Assembly (NCBI GenBank): GCA_963556195.1
Contig: OY744531.1
Location: 54,219,200-54,283,199, forward strand
Origin: Sepiola atlantica
Lineage: Eukaryota; Mollusca; Cephalopoda; Sepiida; Sepiolidae
Reading direction: 5' to 3'
DNA: 64,000 bases
Made by a program: the position numbers and the translations under genes. Every line of letters begins with the position of its first letter. The stretch's first letter is position 1. The notes under the pieces were generated by a model. It was not told the origin of the DNA and did not search any database. It was given only the letters and a program-made list of their open reading frames with translations. This document shows positions 60,058 through 64,000 of the stretch, piece after piece.

Positions 60058-63000
60058 CTAAGGCACGTCTAAATACCACTCTAATCTAGCCCCAGCCGTT
60101 CTACACAGTCGCGCACCAGTCACCCACCTTTCACCAAAATCTGCCGAAGAGAGCTTCACCCTCTCGGCCCTAATGCGAGCTTTCAGATAATATTTGAAAA
60201 TCGCAATAAGGTCGCGAGGAGTGAAGGTCTCAGTTCCGTAGACTGTCTGGCATCTCGTCTTCCAAATCGTAACTCTCATAGCGACTAGTAAGCTCAAAAA
60301 GGTTGAACGCTTTTGACTATCAGTTGTCGGAGCCCAGTTGCTACATACATTAATGGGTTCCAGTTTGAAAGACGACACATTAAGAATACGAACCATGAAG
60401 CCTGAAACAAGCTTAATCAGCGGCACGACAATGCGACAATAAACGAAGGCGTGACTTACAGTCTCGTCCTCGTCGTCACATCTAACACAAGTCGGAGAAT
60501 TACTCAAGCGCGCTGAATGAAGCCTCTTACCGACCCAGAGTGCATTTCTAATCGTCAGCCAGGTCAGCGATGCCTCGTCGTTATCAAGACACCTTAACCC
60601 AGGCGCCCAAGGCCAGACTGAGCGAAGCTCCCCCCTCGTCAAATCGAGCCCCTCAATCCTATCTCCACGAACGGTCCCCCTCACCATTACCCGATATAAT
60701 GCCTTACGGGACAACAGCAGAGTGTCAGAGAGGCCATCTGTCGCTCTTAAAAGAAATTTCAATGCGTGTCTACATTCGCGATAGAAGGAGCACTCACCTC
60801 GGGGTAACCTATGTGCCTCCCCCTCGTCCAAGTGCACACTTCTCAAAGCCGGGAAGGCTTTCTTAGCGTCTTCCTTCCAGAAGACACCGTTTCCCTCACT
60901 TTGTGTACTCATTCGGATTAGATAAAAGAGCCGAAGTGTGTGACATCGAATATCGATGCTCGGCATACCCAAACCGCCCTCAGAAGGATGAAGGCAACAA
61001 ACCTCGCGACGGACCATATGGGCCTTTCCAACCCATAAAAAATTGAAAAGAGCCCTCTGCAACTCAAGCAGTGTATCCGACGGGAGTGGAAGTACTGAAA
61101 GACGATATAGGATAATCGGGTAAATGTGAGAAGCACATACGTCCGCTCTCCCCTTTAATGAAAGATTTCTACGGGTCCACAGGCCAGCTGTGGCCCTTAT
61201 CGATTTCAGGACTTCCGACCAATTTTTCTCCAGCTGAAGATCAGGACCAAACCAGACGCCGAGTAGCTTGCAAGGTCCATCTGTCCAGCCAAAGGGTCCC
61301 TGCAAAGAAACACCCTTCCAGGCACCGATGCGCAAGCCAACAGACTTAACGCAGTTGATTTTGGCCCCTGTCACCGTTTCATATGTTCTGATTTCTCTGC
61401 CGACGACACTAATCTCGGCATTGCTCGTTACAAGCACTGTTACATCGTCGGCATAGGCAGAATACTTTAACGTGGGTCAAGCACCTGGCAAAGTAATTCC
61501 ACGTAGGACCGGATTCACCCTTAGCCTGTTAAGGAAGGGTTCCAAAACAAGCACATAAAGCATCGGTGAAAGAGGGCACCCTTGACGAAGAGATCTGGAT
61601 AACCTGAAAGCCTCCGACCTCACCCCATTCACTTCTACCCTAACACTGGGGTTCGCATACAAGAGGCGAATCCAAGAGCGAAACTGAGGACCAAGGCCGG
61701 CCGCCGATAAAACAGCCTCCAAATACCGATGGTCCACCCTATCAAATGCTTTGGACTGATCTAAATTGATCAGCGCGGCTTCAGTGTCGACTTTCTCAAT
61801 GATCAAGCGTATCGAATGCAAGTTATCCTGAATGGTCCGGCCCTTTACAGCACAAGTCTGTTCAGGGCTAATAAGACCAGGCAAAACAAGTTGCAGACGA
61901 TTAGCTAAGATCTTGGCCAAAATCTTTAACTCCGCATTAAGCATTGTTAAGGGCCGAAAGTTATCTAACCCATCCCCACCACTTTTGCTTTTGCGTATCA
62001 ACTTCAGTAAACCCATGGTCAAGTACTGGGGAATATTCCCGTTCCTAAACCATGAATTAAACAAAACTGTAAGCAAGGGAACAAAAATGGGCGACATCCT
62101 CAAATACACTTCATAGGGCAAACCATCAATCTCCGGAGACTTGTTAAGGCCGACCTGCTTCAACGCTTCCTGAACTTCATCCTCTGTTATGCAACCTTCG
62201 CACCTAGCCGCTTCGGTCGCCTCAAGGCGAGAAAAGTCAGCCAAATAGGGGTCGAATTGTGCTAAAGACAGACCAGGTTCCCGAGTAAAAAGCTCTTGAA
62301 AATGAGAGCAAAAGGCCTCCAGAATACCTTCGTTTGTAGTCACGAGCCGCCCATCCGGTAATGAGACACGAGCGATATGTCGATCAGTTGCATGGCGAAA
62401 CTCCTCTGCACGCAGTTCAGCGGCCATGTTTGTTGCTTCCGCAGACATTCTATTTAACCTATTCCTAATTACTAAAGCTTGATGTTCTTTGAAAGCCAAA
62501 GAATTCAGCTTAGCCTTAATTATAGTAACACTAGAGCTACTCCCCACCTCAATCGCCCGATCTAATCTAGACTCTAGTGCCACTTTAACTGCCCTAGTTG
62601 ATAGGTTGAGCCGTCTGCTAAAATCGGCAGTAAAGGACCTAATTACTTTCTTAAAATGGCCCCACTTCCTATTCCCAATTACAGCCCCCGTCAATTCCCG
62701 CTGTAAGGTTAGTAGAAGCTGGTCCCGGTAGCCCTTCACATCGAACAACGAAGTGTTGAGCTTCCAGTGACCATCTAATCTAGGCTTAGGTCTATCTAAG
62801 TTCACACGGACCCGAACAAGTCTATGGTCCGAGTAAACTATATTATGAAGACTTGGACATTCAACTACCCCTACGTCGACTCCCCTAATTAAGAACCGAT
62901 CGATATAACTCGAAAGTTGTACCAAATCGGAGCCGCGCCTATTTGTCCAAGTCCATACCCTATCACGGGGCTTTTCATTCCGGAACTTATCGATAAGATC

Positions 63001-63516
63001 AAACTTATCGAGAAAGTCCCCGAATATTTTAGCGTCCCGATCAGTGTTAGTACCCCTAGGCCGATTACGATCTAAATCGGGATCCAGGACCGCGTTCCAG
63101 TCTCCCGCTAAAATGACCGTCCGAGTAGTATTCAAGAACTGCTCGATTCGCCGAAAAAAGGAAGAACGCTCAGTATGGATATTGGGAGCATAAACCCCAA
63201 CGAGTCGAAATGCTTTCCCCTTTATGGTAATATCCAAAATACATAGTCTCCCTTCCGGATCCATGTAGAAAGGGTCACACGACGCATCTAAAGTCTTGCT
63301 TACCAGCCATGAAACCCCCCTTGCGGAAGAATTAAAGTACGCTGAATAAACGTGAAAACGCTTACCCAACGCACCCAAATGGTCCCCTGAAATCAGGTGG
63401 GTCTCCTGCAAGCAACATACATCCACTCCGAGGCGCTGAAGGTCGGTAGCGACCCGAAATTTACGGTCATTTGCCCTCAGGCCCCGCACATTTAAAGTAG
63501 CTAGATAGAGAGCCAT
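60058..63516 (-). pseudogene. LINE ORF2, copy 2, with one internal TGA
   Basis: Same length and frame as the copy 1 ORF2, interrupted only at codon 680, where TGC ACC has become TGA CCC (stop at 61,477-61,479), eight codons before YADD. It was presumably inactivated by this change alone. Other visible amino-acid differences are N298D, G462E (in the conserved NKSPGIDG motif), N512S, F614S, Q1051K and A1095T. The high similarity implies a recent common origin with copy 1. A truncated 679-residue product would keep the endonuclease but lack the RT catalytic Asp pair. Confidence 0.95.
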
Positions 63517-63525
63517 AAAGATGCT

Positions 63526-64000
63526 TTAGGGTTGAGTTTGAGAAACGAACATAGATGAGGTCAGGACACCAACGGCTCTCCCAATGGACTCTTGGCCCAT
63601 TTGGTCGTTAATCAGACCATCATAGGAGATACCGCCGATATCACGAGGATACGTTAGTTTGGCTATCCTATACAGGGAGGGGTGAACTCTAATGGGTAGC
63701 CTTCCGAAACAGTTATTTTTCATTTCTCTTAGTTCACTTGATTTGAATATGGTAAGGGGGAGGTCAAAATTGAAGGCTGAGTTCGCCTCCTCCAACATCT
63801 CCCATAGAGCCTTTGCTTCAGCTCTTCTCCTTATAACTGTTACCACTCTTGTGGCGTTGGGGAAATTATTGGGGTCTTCTATCGAAAAGCCTCCAACCTC
63901 CTCGAATTTTAATAGTCCGGTGAGGCTGGAGTTACGCATATTCTTCACCGTGTCAATTTGTATTTGCGTACATCTGCATATATCTTTTCCGGAAAGAAAA
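63526..64000 (-). CDS. LINE ORF1, copy 2, C-terminal part (partial)
   Basis: The frame is open to the window edge and aligns with residues 449-606 of the copy 1 ORF1, with differences such as K458R, T473S, A532T and I594V. It ends 9 bases before ORF2, as in copy 1. The N-terminal region and zinc knuckle lie outside the window. Confidence 0.9.
   Translation of the reverse strand, partial: FLSGKDICRCTQIQIDTVKNMRNSSLTGLLKFEEVGGFSIEDPNNFPNATRVVTVIRRRAEAKALWEMLEEANSAFNFDLPLTIFKSSELREMKNNCFGRLPIRVHPSLYRIAKLTYPRDIGGISYDGLINDQMGQESIGRAVGVLTSSMFVSQTQP

Larger units (their letters stand above)
59361..64000 (-). mobile_element. L1/Tx1-type LINE, copy 2 (5' part beyond window)
   Basis: Direct tandem of copy 1 in the same orientation, offset 6,194 bp over the ORFs and 6,198 bp at the 3' junction because of small UTR indels. 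Its 3' end abuts the 5' UTR of copy 1 with no unrelated DNA between, only the shared AGCTCACTGAGC. It covers the 3' UTR, all of ORF2 and the last ~157 codons of ORF1. Confidence 0.9.

Overview
This window is non-coding, transposon-dense animal DNA. I recognise no host protein-coding exon, rRNA or tRNA gene. The mix of element types suggests a marine invertebrate, plausibly a mollusc such as a cephalopod: Penelope-like retroelements with GIY-YIG domains, an L1/Tx1-type LINE, 3' remnants of RTE-like and Jockey/CR1-like LINEs, hAT and mariner DNA transposons, tRNA-headed SINEs, and very many CT, AT, ATT and GAT microsatellites. The taxon is inferred from repeat content only.

Layout. 1-13 kb: AT-rich DNA with a Jockey/CR1-like LINE 3' remnant (2.8-3.6 kb), the 3' end of an RTE-like LINE with a trinucleotide tail (5.58-5.85 kb), a decayed LTR-retrotransposon gag (8.6-9.1 kb), a fold-back element (10.03-10.35 kb) and a complete but broken mariner (10,390-11,629). 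12.9-17.6 kb: a nested pair, a 3,245-bp hAT element with ZMYM1/DUF4371-type transposase remnants inserted 2 bp from the end of a hAT-type MITE, with a second MITE copy nearby. 18-26 kb: four SINE copies, two minisatellites (one built on a U2 snRNA-like segment), a long fold-back element and two more LINE remnants. 27-29 kb: a Penelope-like element on the minus strand.

30-45 kb: a 37-bp degenerate tandem array, a 1,965-bp AT-rich terminal-inverted-repeat element with an exact 8-bp target duplication (32,635-34,599), a 1.3-kb ATT-rich region, a second Penelope locus with an inverted 3' segment, and another LINE remnant. 45.2-47.7 kb: a complete non-autonomous LTR retrotransposon (LTR 1,146 bp, interior 229 bp, LTR 1,126 bp, 4-bp target duplication) with a 46-bp minisatellite in each LTR. 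48.4-48.6 kb: a U2-like sequence. 50.1-51.3 kb: an LTR with primer-binding site and leader. 51.8-53.1 kb: two Penelope fragments joined head to head.

53.16-64 kb: two nearly identical L1/Tx1-type LINEs in direct tandem on the minus strand, about 6.2 kb apart. Copy 1 is complete, with open ORF1 (zinc knuckle) and ORF2 (endonuclease-RT). Copy 2 has one nonsense codon just before the RT YADD motif and runs off the right edge. Copy 1 is the only element in the window whose protein genes look intact. It could in principle supply the reverse transcriptase for itself and its neighbour; the other elements look like fossils or non-autonomous passengers.
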